A DNA stretch of 64,000 nt from 73-13 sp035555435 (GTDB lineage: Bacteria; Actinomycetota; Actinomycetes; Actinomycetales; Microbacteriaceae), in the NCBI GenBank assembly GCA_035555435.1, contig DATMGN010000017.1, positions 14,634-78,633 on the forward strand, in the 5' to 3' direction. Both the position numbers and the translations under genes were made by a program. The notes under the pieces were generated by a model. The model saw only the letters and a program-made list of their open reading frames with translations, searched no databases and was not told the origin of the DNA. Below, piece after piece: positions 24,569-33,139 of this stretch (its first letter is position 1; each line of letters begins with the position of its first letter).

Positions 24569-25422
24569 GTGCGCTCACCGGCATTGTCCACGGCCTGCCC
24601 GAAGCCGACTACCACGCGCGGCCCGAACTGTCATCGACCGAAGCACGCCTGATCCTCGAGTCCCCGGCGAAGTACCGCTGGAAGAAAGACCACCCGCCGC
24701 TGGTCGCCCCGTCGAAGAAGTTCGACATCGGGTCCGCCGTTCACTCCAAGGTGCTCGGCACCGGGTACGACGTCGCGGTCATCCCTGACGAGATCCTCGC
24801 GTCCAACGGGGCGATCTCCACGAAGGAAGCGAAAGCGTTCGTGGATGAGGCACGCGCGGACGGGAAGATTCCGCTCAAGCGGGTCGACTTCGAACCGATC
24901 GACGCCGCCGCCGAATCCGTCCTCGCCCACCCGACCGCCCGAGCATTGTTCGATCAGCCCGGCGACGCCGAGGTGAGCGTGTTCGCGGAGATCGACGGCG
25001 TTCCCGTCCGAGCCCGGTTCGACTTCCTCCCCGAGCAGAGTGAGCGACGCCGGGTCGCGGTCGACTTGAAAACGGCTCGGGATGCGAGCTTCCGAGAGTT
25101 CGAACGGTCCATCGCATCACTCCGATACGACGTCCAGCGGTCCTGGTATCTCGCGGCACTCGACGCCGTGACTGGACCGATGCCGCACGGCTTGGAACCG
25201 GAGTTCGTGTACGTCGCGGTCGAGAAGGAACCGCCCTACCTCGTCGGTGTTCACGCGATCACCCCGCAATGGGCGGCGATCGGCGACGCGGCATCGGCGA
25301 AGGCTCGGCGGCTCTACGCGAGCTGCATGGAAGCGGGCGTGTGGCCCGGCTACCCCGAAGAAATCCAGTACCACGCGCCCCCGACGTGGCTCGTGATCCA
25401 AGCAGAGGAAGACGATGAGTGA
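24565..25422 (+). CDS. RecE/exonuclease VIII-like PD-(D/E)XK nuclease
   Basis: Phage recombination exonuclease, 285 residues, expected to resect double-strand ends to give 3' single strands for RecT. Visible features: FDIGSAVH (His60), Asp153 in RFDF, VDLKTA (Asp167, Lys169) and Q191xxxY195, the full PD-(D/E)XK plus QxxxY set. It overlaps recT by 8 nt. Confidence 0.85.
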   Translation: MSALTGIVHGLPEADYHARPELSSTEARLILESPAKYRWKKDHPPLVAPSKKFDIGSAVHSKVLGTGYDVAVIPDEILASNGAISTKEAKAFVDEARADGKIPLKRVDFEPIDAAAESVLAHPTARALFDQPGDAEVSVFAEIDGVPVRARFDFLPEQSERRRVAVDLKTARDASFREFERSIASLRYDVQRSWYLAALDAVTGPMPHGLEPEFVYVAVEKEPPYLVGVHAITPQWAAIGDAASAKARRLYASCMEAGVWPGYPEEIQYHAPPTWLVIQAEEDDE

Positions 25423-26227
25423 GGTTCAGGTTCGGCAGACGCCGGACATCATCCAGCAGGTCAACGCGTCGCAGTCGGGACTCGCCGCCGCCCTCGCGGA
25501 CCGGATCGGTGTGGAGCGGTTCACGCGTGCCGCCGTCACGGTGCTCAGGACGACGCCCGCACTGTCGCGATGCACACCGGAGTCGGTACTTGGCGGGTTG
25601 TTCGTCGCCGCACAACTCGGCCTCGAGATCGGTGGTCCCCGTGCCTACGCACACTTGGTCCCGTACGGCAGAGACGCGCAACTGATCGTCGGCTACAAGG
25701 GCTACGTCGAGTTGTTCTACCGGGCCGGCGCGCGTGCGGTCACAGCCGACATTGTTCGCGAGGGCGACGTGATTGAGCAGGCCACCGACGAGACGGGTCG
25801 GACCGTCATCCACTGGAAGAACGCGAATCCGCTGGACACCGACCGCGCTCCGGTAGGCGCACTCGCGGTGGTTGTGCTGGCGTCTGGCGAGGTGTTGCAG
25901 AACTTCATGACGAAGGCGCAGATCCTCAAGCGCAAGCCGCGCACTTCAAAGGCCGGACCGTGGTCCGACTGGGAAGAGGAGATGTGGTTGAAGACGGTGC
26001 TGCGGGACACAGCCCGGACCGCACGCCTCTCGTCGGATGATCTCGCTCTCGCGGTGCAGGCCGATCAGTCGATCACGACGGGGACCGGTGAGACGGCGAA
26101 GCGTCGTCATGTGGAGGTTGGTGAGGCCGAGTTCGAGCCGGTGACGGTCGCGGAACTGACGGCCCTGGTCGACGCTGAGCTCGATCCCGCGCACCCGGAC
26201 TACGTGGCATCGGCAGACGAACGATGA
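25415..26227 (+). CDS. recT: RecT-family single-strand annealing protein
   Basis: 270 residues. Core segments LSRCTPESVLGGLFVAAQLGLEIGG, HLVPYGRDAQLIVGYKGYVELFYRAG and WLKTVLRDTARTARLS are typical of RecT/RedB. Works with the upstream exonuclease in recombination or replication restart. Confidence 0.92.
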   Translation: MSEVQVRQTPDIIQQVNASQSGLAAALADRIGVERFTRAAVTVLRTTPALSRCTPESVLGGLFVAAQLGLEIGGPRAYAHLVPYGRDAQLIVGYKGYVELFYRAGARAVTADIVREGDVIEQATDETGRTVIHWKNANPLDTDRAPVGALAVVVLASGEVLQNFMTKAQILKRKPRTSKAGPWSDWEEEMWLKTVLRDTARTARLSSDDLALAVQADQSITTGTGETAKRRHVEVGEAEFEPVTVAELTALVDAELDPAHPDYVASADER

Positions 26228-26460
26228 GCCGCGACTTTCCTCTCACGTCCGCTGACCTCCGGTACATCGCTGACCGCGTGGACGAGGTTTGCGCGGTGGT
26301 CGACCCGCCTGACGGTGAACTGAAGGACGGCGATTGGCGCTGGGGTCTACAGGTGACGATCTGGAACCAGGACGCCGCCGACGAAGACGACGTGGCTGGT
26401 GTGGTCGCTCCTCACGGCGACGGGTGGATCGGTTTCTATCCGAAGGGAATCGACCGTTGA
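26224..26460 (+). CDS. hypothetical phage protein
   Basis: 78 acidic residues (DRVDEVCAVVDPPDGELKDGDWRWGLQV), no known domain; ATGA overlap with recT. Confidence 0.55.
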   Translation: MSRDFPLTSADLRYIADRVDEVCAVVDPPDGELKDGDWRWGLQVTIWNQDAADEDDVAGVVAPHGDGWIGFYPKGIDR

Positions 26461-26771
26461 CCCCCGCCGAGCGCCTACAGGCGGCAATCGACAAGCTCGA
26501 GCGGCTCAAGGCAGAGAGCGGCTACGTCGAGTTCAACGGGTGGCTTGCAGAGCCAAACCCCGGAGACACGGTGCGATCGCACCTTGAGCCGCGCGATGAC
26601 TTGAGCCCGATCACGAACGATCCGCTTCTCGTCACCTTGCATCGCACGATCGACGGGCAGATCGGCCTCCTCCAGTACACCCTCGGGATGCTCATCCACG
26701 ATGACGTGCGCGCAGGGCAACTCGATCAGGTCCTCGCCCTCGCTGACGCGATCCTCGGGGGTGCCGAATGA
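26457..26771 (+). CDS. hypothetical phage protein, TTG start
   Basis: 104 residues beginning LTPAERLQAAIDKLERLKAE, an alpha-helical protein (second helix HRTIDGQIGLLQYTLGMLI). The TTG overlaps the preceding stop (TTGA), the only nearby start that keeps the operon coupling. Confidence 0.6.
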   Translation: MTPAERLQAAIDKLERLKAESGYVEFNGWLAEPNPGDTVRSHLEPRDDLSPITNDPLLVTLHRTIDGQIGLLQYTLGMLIHDDVRAGQLDQVLALADAILGGAE

Positions 26772-27493
26772 GCGCCCGGCCGAAACTCCTCGACCTGTTC
26801 TGCTGTCAGGGCGGTGCGTCCGAAGGTTACCGGCGTGCAGGGTTCGACGTGTACGGCAACGACATTGACCCGCAACCGCGCTACCCGTTCATGTTCACGA
26901 AGGGAGACGCGCTACTGACGCTGCGCCGACTACTCGCGGGCGATCCGGTGCCGTTCGGTGATGGGACCGGCCGCCTCGACTGGATGCACCTGTGGGACTT
27001 CGATGCGATTCACGCGAGCCCGCCGTGTCAGACGTTCACGGCGTACCGTCGCCGTGGCGCTGGGGTCGGGGATTCCTACCTGAATCTGATCCCCGAGACC
27101 CGCGAGTTGCTCGAACGAACCGGCCTGCCCTGGGTGATCGAGAACGTCGAAGGTGCGCGCGGTGAGCTCCGCGAATCAGTCCGCGTTTGCGGGTCGTCGT
27201 TCGGGCTCGACGTTCGCAGGCATCGGCTCTTTGAGTCGAGCGAGGCAATGTCTGGAACCGTCTGCGATCACGCATGGCAGACGCCCCGTTTCCCCCCAGC
27301 TACGAATCGCACGAACTTGCGCCGCACTGTCGAGGTAGGCGTCTGGCGTATTCCGCTGAACGTGCAGCAGGACGCGATGGGTGGGCTGGAGTGGATGACT
27401 CTCCGTGGGCTGTCCGAAGCGATCCCGCCGGCCTACACCGAGTTCATTGGCACCCAGCTCCTCGCTTCCCTCTCTGGGGAGGTGACCGCATGA
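26768..27493 (+). CDS. C5-cytosine DNA methyltransferase (Dcm-like)
   Basis: 241 residues. Motif I LLDLFCCQGGASEGY, catalytic ASPPCQTF with Cys87, ENVEGAR (motif VI), VRRHRLFES (motif VIII) and the C-terminal GLSEAIPPAYTEFIGTQL (motifs IX/X) are in canonical order. The target-recognition region is short. No restriction enzyme is beside it, so it probably protects phage DNA or is an orphan regulator. Confidence 0.9.
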   Translation: MSARPKLLDLFCCQGGASEGYRRAGFDVYGNDIDPQPRYPFMFTKGDALLTLRRLLAGDPVPFGDGTGRLDWMHLWDFDAIHASPPCQTFTAYRRRGAGVGDSYLNLIPETRELLERTGLPWVIENVEGARGELRESVRVCGSSFGLDVRRHRLFESSEAMSGTVCDHAWQTPRFPPATNRTNLRRTVEVGVWRIPLNVQQDAMGGLEWMTLRGLSEAIPPAYTEFIGTQLLASLSGEVTA

Positions 27494-28206
27494 CCTGCAA
27501 GAAGAAGAAGCCGTCCGAGTTTACGGAAGCAGTTGGCACATGCCGGCACTGTGGCTCGGAGCTTCTGCAGAAGCGCGGAGAGAGCCGGGGACACTTCAGC
27601 ACTCGGAAGTTCTGTGACCTCGATTGCTACCAAGCGAATGTTGATGTGCCGTGCTCATACCCAGGATGTGGTGGACGAAAGCTGGCGCGGGGATTGTGCT
27701 CAAAGCACTACGCCCGCGTTCGAGCAAACGGCTCCCCAGAAGTCGTCCGTCGCATAGTCGGAGCTTCGCTCGCCGAGCGTCTAGCCGCGTATTCCCGGCC
27801 CGATGGGGACTGTCTTGTTTGGTTTGGGGGTACTCACCGGAGTGGTCACGGGAAGATTCAAGTCTCGGGCAGGTCTATTGGTACGCACCGCATCGCATTC
27901 ATCGAAGCGTATGGGCCGATTCCTGAAGGCTTGGTTGTTCGTCACAAGTGCGACAACCCACCGTGCATTCGCCCGGAGCATCTTGAGTTGGGGACCTCTG
28001 CGGACAATACGAACGACCGGACGATCCGAGGTCGAACGTCTACCGCGAGACGCAAACTCGACGCCACGCAAGTGGTTGAAGTTCGGAGGCGAATCTTGGC
28101 GGGCGACTTCAAGCGAGACATTGCTATGGATTTCGGCGTCGTTCCGACTGTGATCTCCAATATCGCACTTGGCCGTGCCTACGTCGGGGTGGGGGTGACG
28201 GTGTGA
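27490..28206 (+). CDS. HNH homing-type endonuclease with C-terminal HTH
   Basis: 238 residues in three parts: two Cys-rich zinc-binding segments (CRHCG...CDLDC and CSYPGCGGRKLARGLCSKH), an HNH_3 nuclease (THRIAFIEAYGPIPEGLVVRH, then CDNPPCIRPEHLELGTSADN) and a DNA-binding HTH (KLDATQVVEVRRRILAGDF...). It looks like a free-standing homing endonuclease inserted between the methyltransferase and the next HNH gene. Confidence 0.88.
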   Translation: MTCKKKKPSEFTEAVGTCRHCGSELLQKRGESRGHFSTRKFCDLDCYQANVDVPCSYPGCGGRKLARGLCSKHYARVRANGSPEVVRRIVGASLAERLAAYSRPDGDCLVWFGGTHRSGHGKIQVSGRSIGTHRIAFIEAYGPIPEGLVVRHKCDNPPCIRPEHLELGTSADNTNDRTIRGRTSTARRKLDATQVVEVRRRILAGDFKRDIAMDFGVVPTVISNIALGRAYVGVGVTV

Positions 28207-28610
28207 TCCCGAAATCGCTCGTGAAGCGAGTCCTGGCCCGTGACCACGGCATGTGCGTGATCGCCGGCCCGCCCTGCACTCGTGACGCCACAGTCGCTGA
28301 CCATCGCGTCAATCGTGGGCATGGCGGATCGAAGGTACTGAACGATCTCGCGAACCTGATCGCCGCGTGCGGGCTGTGCAACGGATGGAAAGAGGACGTG
28401 GACGGCGAAGCTCTCATCGAGCTGCGCCGTCGCGGCGTCCGAGTGCAACCCGACTCGACTCATGCGAAGTCGCTCCTGCGCGCACAGATCACCCCGGTCG
28501 AGTATCCGAACGGCATGGTCGTCATCCTCACGTCGTCAGGCGATCGGCTCGCACAGGTGCTCATGAAGTCCGCGGGTGTGTCGATCCACGCGGACAGGAA
28601 GGTCAGCTGA
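28203..28610 (+). CDS. HNH endonuclease
   Basis: 135 residues with the HNH core CVIAGPPCTRDATVADHRVNRGHGG, then NLIAACGLCNGWKED. The GTG overlaps the preceding stop. Different in sequence from the preceding HNH protein; it may nick phage or competitor DNA. Confidence 0.85.
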   Translation: MIPKSLVKRVLARDHGMCVIAGPPCTRDATVADHRVNRGHGGSKVLNDLANLIAACGLCNGWKEDVDGEALIELRRRGVRVQPDSTHAKSLLRAQITPVEYPNGMVVILTSSGDRLAQVLMKSAGVSIHADRKVS

Positions 28611-29281
28611 TGGCGAAGGAGATTCGCACAGTCAAACGTGACCTGTGGCGTTCGGACGATTTCAACGGCCTGTCCCGTGACGCTCGCCTCACATGGGTTG
28701 CGCTCATCAGCTACGCGGACGACCACGGCAGGTTCAAAGCCGACCCTCGGGAACTGTGGGCGTTCGCATGGTTGCACGACGGCGACATGCATGTGGAGGA
28801 CGTCGGTCACCACCTGGCCGAGATGGTCGAGCGGGGCATGATTCACGCCTATTCGGTGGACGGTCGGGACTATTTCGAGATCCCAACATGGTCGAAGCAT
28901 CAGCGGGTGGATAACGCGGCGAAGTCTCCTATTCCTGCCCCTCGCGGCGATTCGCCGCAGTCTGCCGCGGTTCGCGGCGAACTGCCGCACGCTGCCGCTG
29001 GAGGGGAGGGGAGGGGAGAGGAAGGGAGGGGAGATGCCGCGGACCGCGGCGAACCCCCCGCCCCGTTCTGCTCGAAGCATCCCGGCGGTACGGATGATCC
29101 GTGCCGGGCGTGCGGGAACGCGCGTCGTCGTCGGGATGAGTGGGATGCGGAGGTTCGTAATCGGGCGACTCCGACTCCGAAGCGTGGTCCGTGCGATCAC
29201 TCGAAAGCAACCAAGCAGGGTCTGACGGTGTGCGAGTGCGATGCGCGACTCGAGGACGGCGTATGGAGGGCAGTCGCATGA
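28610..29281 (+). CDS. replication-initiator-like winged-helix protein
   Basis: 223 residues. The N-terminal 95 (DLWRSDDFNGLSRDARLTWV, then HHLAEMVERGMIHAYSV and FEIPTWSKHQRV) matches the domain at the start of many phage replisome organiser proteins. A low-complexity Gly/Glu linker leads to a C-terminal zinc-type motif (CSKHPGGTDDPCRACGNAR). It probably recruits host helicase to the phage origin; no separate helicase or loader gene is seen. Confidence 0.65.
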   Translation: MAKEIRTVKRDLWRSDDFNGLSRDARLTWVALISYADDHGRFKADPRELWAFAWLHDGDMHVEDVGHHLAEMVERGMIHAYSVDGRDYFEIPTWSKHQRVDNAAKSPIPAPRGDSPQSAAVRGELPHAAAGGEGRGEEGRGDAADRGEPPAPFCSKHPGGTDDPCRACGNARRRRDEWDAEVRNRATPTPKRGPCDHSKATKQGLTVCECDARLEDGVWRAVA

Positions 29282-30342
29282 AGCCGTACTACGCCGACGA
29301 TCTCGTGACGCTGCATCAGGGCGATGCGCTCGATGTGTCCCGCGAGCTCGATCCGGGGTCGGTGCAGACGATCGTCACATCACCGCCATACTTCGGCCTC
29401 CGCGATTACGGAGTCGACGGTCAGCTCGGCGCTGAGCAGTCCGTGCAGGAGTACGTCGACCGGATGGTTGCCCTATTCCGCAGCCTCCGTGACGTGCTCG
29501 CGGATGACGGGACGCTGTGGCTCAATCTCGGCGACTCGTACAGCGGTGCCGGCCCGTCCGGGGCGTCCTACGACTCAGCAACGACTAGACGCCGCGCTGA
29601 GGGTGACGGCATGGACGGCAAGTTTCGCGTCTCTAAGCGGCTCGCAGAGCGTGATCTGGACTACTCGCGCAAGAAGCCCGTCCCTACCAGTGGGATACCG
29701 GCAAAGAACCTTATCGGCGTCCCGTGGCGTGTCGCGTTCGCGCTCCAAGACGACGGGTGGATTCTCCGGTCGGACATCATCTGGGCGAAACCGAACCCGA
29801 TGCCGGAGAGCGTGGCGGACCGGCCGACGAAGGCGCACGAGTACCTGTTCCTGATGAGTAAGTCGCCCCGGTACTACTACGACGCGGAGGCGATCAAGGA
29901 ACCGGCGATCACAGGATTCAACGGGTCCGAGTTCCACACGGGCAAGACGGGCGAGCATCAGCTCGAGCGTGCGTCGAAGCAGCCACGATTCGGGGGGAAT
30001 AAATACGGGCTCGGCAACGACACCCCGAAGTCGGGGAACGAGTACGCACCGAACGGACGGGCGAACAAGCGCACCGTCTGGTCTGTGCCCACGGTGCCGT
30101 TCAGTGAGGCGCACTTCGCCGTATACCCGCCTGAACTGATCCGCCCCTGCATCCTCGCCGGCTCGAGGCGTGGCGACACCGTGCTCGACCCGTTCTCGGG
30201 CTCTGGAACGACGGGCATGGTCGCCACGCAGGAGGGACGCCGCTACATCGGCGTCGACCTGAATCGGGAGTACCTCGAGCTGAGTCTGCGGTCGAGGTTC
30301 GCTCAGCCGGTGCTCGACATGACGGGCGGTGATGTCGCATGA
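29278..30342 (+). CDS. DNA N4-cytosine/N6-adenine methyltransferase
   Basis: 354 residues. Catalytic TSPPY at 34-38 precedes the AdoMet-binding DPFSGSGTT near the C-terminus, the beta-class order; Ser before PPY is commonest in N4-cytosine enzymes. The target-recognition domain lies between. Second methyltransferase of the prophage, and again no cognate nuclease is visible. Confidence 0.9.
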   Translation: MKPYYADDLVTLHQGDALDVSRELDPGSVQTIVTSPPYFGLRDYGVDGQLGAEQSVQEYVDRMVALFRSLRDVLADDGTLWLNLGDSYSGAGPSGASYDSATTRRRAEGDGMDGKFRVSKRLAERDLDYSRKKPVPTSGIPAKNLIGVPWRVAFALQDDGWILRSDIIWAKPNPMPESVADRPTKAHEYLFLMSKSPRYYYDAEAIKEPAITGFNGSEFHTGKTGEHQLERASKQPRFGGNKYGLGNDTPKSGNEYAPNGRANKRTVWSVPTVPFSEAHFAVYPPELIRPCILAGSRRGDTVLDPFSGSGTTGMVATQEGRRYIGVDLNREYLELSLRSRFAQPVLDMTGGDVA

Positions 30343-30650
30343 GTCAGGTCAAGATCCGCAATATCACCGCGACGGTCGAGGGCAGTGACCTGTGGCGGGC
30401 TGAGTCGAAACTCGGTGCGGATGGGCTGCGGTCGGGGATTACGGCCGCGGTCGAGTCGGCGGTGCGAGTCATGGCGACATCGGGGCATCGGTCCCTGTCG
30501 GCGCGCGTCGCGGAACTGCATCGTGCGGGCTTGTGTGACGCGTTGATCGCAGGCGAGCTGAACGTCGTGAAGTACCGCGTCGGTGATATTCGCCGGCGTC
30601 TCGGATTGGAACCGAACCGGTGCCACCGGTCGGGAGGAAGGCGACAGTGA
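30339..30650 (+). CDS. hypothetical phage protein
   Basis: 103 residues with a possible C-terminal HTH (AELHRAGLCDALIAGELNVVKYRVGDIRRRLGL). ATGA overlap with the methyltransferase. Function unknown. Confidence 0.55.
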   Translation: MSQVKIRNITATVEGSDLWRAESKLGADGLRSGITAAVESAVRVMATSGHRSLSARVAELHRAGLCDALIAGELNVVKYRVGDIRRRLGLEPNRCHRSGGRRQ

Positions 30651-30698
30651 ACGTCCTCAAATCCCCGGATTCGAACGTCCGTTCGATAGAATCAAAGC

Positions 30699-30759
30699 GG
30701 CCCCAAACCGAGTGCGCTAACACTCGCCGGGGCCTAACCCTCAACCAAGGTCTAGTTGA
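30699..30759 (+). promoter_or_regulatory. structured mRNA leader of an HNH gene
   Basis: Nested hairpin: outer GGCCCC (30699-30704) with GGGGCC (30729-30734), inner CGAGTG with CACTCG (30709-30726). A second hairpin TCAAC/GTTGA (30741-30759) ends just before the ribosome site GGAGG at 30762. Such leaders are known to restrain homing endonuclease translation in T4-like phages. Confidence 0.5.
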
Positions 30760-30772
30760 TTGGAGGGCTACC

Positions 30773-31255
30773 GTGAATGGTACCCAAGACCCCCTTATCG
30801 TTGCTCGCTTCTGGAGCAAGGTCGAAGTGCGTCGCCCAGGCGAATGCTGGGACTGGCGCGCGAAGTCAGTCGGGAGCGGCGGTCACGGAGTGTTCCGCCC
30901 GAGCAAGTCCCTCCCACTAGTGAAGGCTCACAGATTCGCGTGGGAGGCCGCACATGGCCCCATCGCAGACGGAGTCATTCTTCGCCATCGATGCGATAAC
31001 GCTGGGTGTTGCAATCCCGCGCACATGATCCCCGGCACTCAGGCCCAGAACGTGGCCGACATGCACATGCGCCGCCGTCGCCGCTACAAGACCCAGTTCT
31101 CGGACCAGCAGATCATCCAGATTCGCGAGCGGTATCTCGCCGGAGAGTCGCAGAGGTCGCTCGCTCAAGAGTTCGAGTGCTCGCAGAGCTACATATCCAT
31201 GATCGTTCGCGGCGTCCGAGGCGTCGCGGCAATGAAGGGAATCAGAGATGAATGA
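30773..31255 (+). CDS. HNH homing-type endonuclease with HTH
   Basis: 160 residues: FWSKVEVRRPGECWDWRAK opens the HNH_3 fold, followed by HRFAWEAAHGPIADGVILRH and CDNAGCCNPAHMIPGTQAQN (nuclease), then an HTH (QIIQIRERYLAGESQRSLAQEF). GTG at 30773 has GGAGG 6 nt upstream and fits the domain boundary; a GTG at 30647 overlapping the preceding stop is possible but would translate through the hairpins. Its 3' end overlaps ssb by 8 nt. Confidence 0.82.
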   Translation: MNGTQDPLIVARFWSKVEVRRPGECWDWRAKSVGSGGHGVFRPSKSLPLVKAHRFAWEAAHGPIADGVILRHRCDNAGCCNPAHMIPGTQAQNVADMHMRRRRRYKTQFSDQQIIQIRERYLAGESQRSLAQEFECSQSYISMIVRGVRGVAAMKGIRDE

Positions 31256-31715
31256 AACCGTCGTTTGCGTCGTCGGCAACCTGACCGCCGACCCGGAGTT
31301 GCGTTTCACGCAGTCGGGTCTCGCGGTCGTGAACTTCACGATCGCTAGTACGCCGAAGACGTTCGACAAGGCGAAGAACGAGTGGGTCAACGGCGAGACG
31401 CTGTTCCTGCGGGCGTCGTGCTGGCGTGAGTTCGCGGAGCATGTCGCGGGCAGTCTCTCGAAGGGTTCGCGGGTCGTCGCGACGGGGAAGCTGCGGTCGC
31501 GTGCGTATGAGACCCGTGAGGGTGAGAAGCGGACGTCGATTGAGTTGGATGTGGACGAGATTGGTCCGTCGCTGCGATATGCGACGGCGACTGTGACCAG
31601 GAGCGCGTCAAACGACCGAGCAAACGGCTCACCAAGCGCGATTTCAGGGAATGACTCGTGGAATGCGCCCGCAGATTGGACGGAGGTCGGCAATGTCTCC
31701 GAAACGCCGTTCTAG
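31248..31715 (+). CDS. ssb: single-stranded DNA-binding protein
   Basis: 155 residues; OB-fold segments VVCVVGNLTADPELRFTQSG, VVNFTIASTPKTFDKAKNEW and LFLRASCWREFAEHVAGSLSK are typical of SSB. The acidic C-terminal tip usual in host SSB (DDDIPF) is replaced by GNVSETPF, keeping a final Pro-Phe. Supports phage replication and RecT activity. Confidence 0.92.
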   Translation: MNETVVCVVGNLTADPELRFTQSGLAVVNFTIASTPKTFDKAKNEWVNGETLFLRASCWREFAEHVAGSLSKGSRVVATGKLRSRAYETREGEKRTSIELDVDEIGPSLRYATATVTRSASNDRANGSPSAISGNDSWNAPADWTEVGNVSETPF

Positions 31716-31980
31716 TCACATTGAGGGTCTGACGGAGTACGCGACCGAGCGAGAGACAACGGTCACCTACTCGCCGGGTGATCCGGTCGTGCGGATCTGG
31801 ACGAGCGTCGCGAAGCATCTGCGGGCGTTCCGAGCTGACTCGGGCTACTCCGAAACGAGGTCTTGGCCGGCTGACGGTCTGACCCCCGAGGCGGCTGAGT
31901 TCACGATTCGCCGTGACTTGTACGAAGTGGCTCGTGGGCGTCGTCGTCCGCGTGGTCCGAAGGGAGACGCCGATGCCTGA
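31693..31980 (+). CDS. hypothetical basic phage protein
   Basis: 95 residues (MSPKRRSSHIEGLTEYATER...) with a basic tail (ARGRRRPRGPKGDADA). GGAGG lies 6 nt before ATG; it overlaps the end of ssb by 23 nt. No domain recognised. Confidence 0.55.
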   Translation: MSPKRRSSHIEGLTEYATERETTVTYSPGDPVVRIWTSVAKHLRAFRADSGYSETRSWPADGLTPEAAEFTIRRDLYEVARGRRRPRGPKGDADA

Positions 31981-32227
31981 CACCTACACGCCGACGACGG
32001 GGGAGGTGCGCGACACATTCGCAGCGTTTCACTACACGAGCCGTCATGGGTCGGAGGTCGCCACCGAGTTCGACCGGTGGCTAGCGCAGGAGCAGGCGAA
32101 GGCGTGGGATGAGGGTGCGCTGTGGGCTGCTGTCGAGTGCGGCGTCATTGCCAACGAGCACGGGCGGTTTCTCGCTCCCGGCGACAACCCCTACCGCGCT
32201 CGTCTCTCCTCTGGAGGTGAGGGATGA
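31973..32227 (+). CDS. hypothetical phage protein
   Basis: 84 residues, FAAFHYTSRHGSEVATEFDRWLAQ then ALWAAVECGVIANEHGRFL; resembles small actinophage proteins of unknown function. Ribosome site AGGGAG upstream. Confidence 0.55.
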   Translation: MPDTYTPTTGEVRDTFAAFHYTSRHGSEVATEFDRWLAQEQAKAWDEGALWAAVECGVIANEHGRFLAPGDNPYRARLSSGGEG

Positions 32228-32376
32228 GCGAGCCATGCCCGTACTGCGGGCGCTTCATGCGTCAGGTCTGGCACCAGGCGTCCGACGAGCCGGACAGTTG
32301 GCAGGACTACTGGCGATGCGTCCAGCACGAGAAGCACAAGAAGGACCATCCAGACGATTTCGGAGGCCCCCGATGA
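32224..32376 (+). CDS. small zinc-finger-like protein
   Basis: 50 residues, MSEPCPYCGRFMRQVWHQAS then YWRCVQHEKHKKDH; CPYC and C-H pairs could hold a zinc ion. ATGA overlaps at both ends. Confidence 0.5.
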   Translation: MSEPCPYCGRFMRQVWHQASDEPDSWQDYWRCVQHEKHKKDHPDDFGGPR

Positions 32377-32588
32377 CCTCCATCCAGCAGGCCGCAGAAG
32401 GCGCTGAGTGGGCGCTTGAGCGTGCGGCGCGTGTCGTGGAATCGAACCTTGGGCGGTCGTGGATCGGCACTGAGACGCCGAGGGACATCGCCACCGCTAT
32501 CCGTTCCCTGTCCACCACGTCTATCCCGATTTCCGGATCATCCGGGTCTGATCGCGAAAACACGATAAAGGAGGAGAGCAATGAGTGA
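32373..32588 (+). CDS. hypothetical phage protein
   Basis: 71 residues with an N-terminal helix (IQQAAEGAEWALERAARVVE) and a Ser/Thr-rich tail. ATGA overlap upstream. Confidence 0.5.
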   Translation: MTSIQQAAEGAEWALERAARVVESNLGRSWIGTETPRDIATAIRSLSTTSIPISGSSGSDRENTIKEESNE

Positions 32589-32826
32589 GATTCAAGCGTC
32601 GGGGCGCTACAGGGTCTGGTACATCCCGCAGGTTCCGATGCCTGCATTCGAGCGAGAGTTCAGCGACCTGGAGACAGCGAAGGTGGTCCTCAACGCGATC
32701 ATCGACTTCTCGATTTTCGAGTTCGAGAGCCGAATCAAGCCGGACTACTCCGACATGGCAGGTATCGCTGTTTGGGACGGCGAGGACTGGGAAGATCTGG
32801 ACGAGAGCGAGTGGTCTGATGCCTGA
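32581..32826 (+). CDS. hypothetical acidic phage protein
   Basis: 81 residues (GRYRVWYIPQVPMPAFERE... ending in Asp/Glu/Trp-rich GEDWEDLDESEW). Strong ribosome site AAAGGAGGAGAGCA. Function unknown. Confidence 0.55.
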   Translation: MSEIQASGRYRVWYIPQVPMPAFEREFSDLETAKVVLNAIIDFSIFEFESRIKPDYSDMAGIAVWDGEDWEDLDESEWSDA

Positions 32827-33136
32827 TCTCGATGCCCTGCTGACCGAGGCGGATCAGTTCGTCGCTACTCGCGGTGAGTCTCGACGCGACACAGATCTCG
32901 TGCAGCGTCTCGCATCCGCTCTCCGTTCCGTCCAGGTACCGGTGACCGAGGAGATGGGATGGGAGTACGGGGTCACGCGCGATCCCGGTTCGGCGTACGC
33001 GGAGTACACGGTCGGAACTGAGGGTGTGGTTCGCGAGTACGCGGCGAAACGCCCGCACCTCCACGCGTGTCGCCGACGCAAGGCTGGCCCCTGGGAGACC
33101 TTGCCCACCCCCGGCACCACAACAGAGGAGGAATGA
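32819..33136 (+). CDS. hypothetical phage protein
   Basis: 105 residues (LDALLTEADQFVATRGESRR..., then GWEYGVTRDPGSAYAEYT). ATG at 32819 overlaps the previous gene by 8 nt. No known domain. Confidence 0.55.
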   Translation: MPDLDALLTEADQFVATRGESRRDTDLVQRLASALRSVQVPVTEEMGWEYGVTRDPGSAYAEYTVGTEGVVREYAAKRPHLHACRRRKAGPWETLPTPGTTTEEE

Positions 33137-33139
33137 GAG

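Noticed and set aside
26768..30342. Complete restriction-modification system
   Set aside because: Two methyltransferases are clear, but neighbouring nucleases are HNH homing or packaging types, with no specificity or restriction partner.
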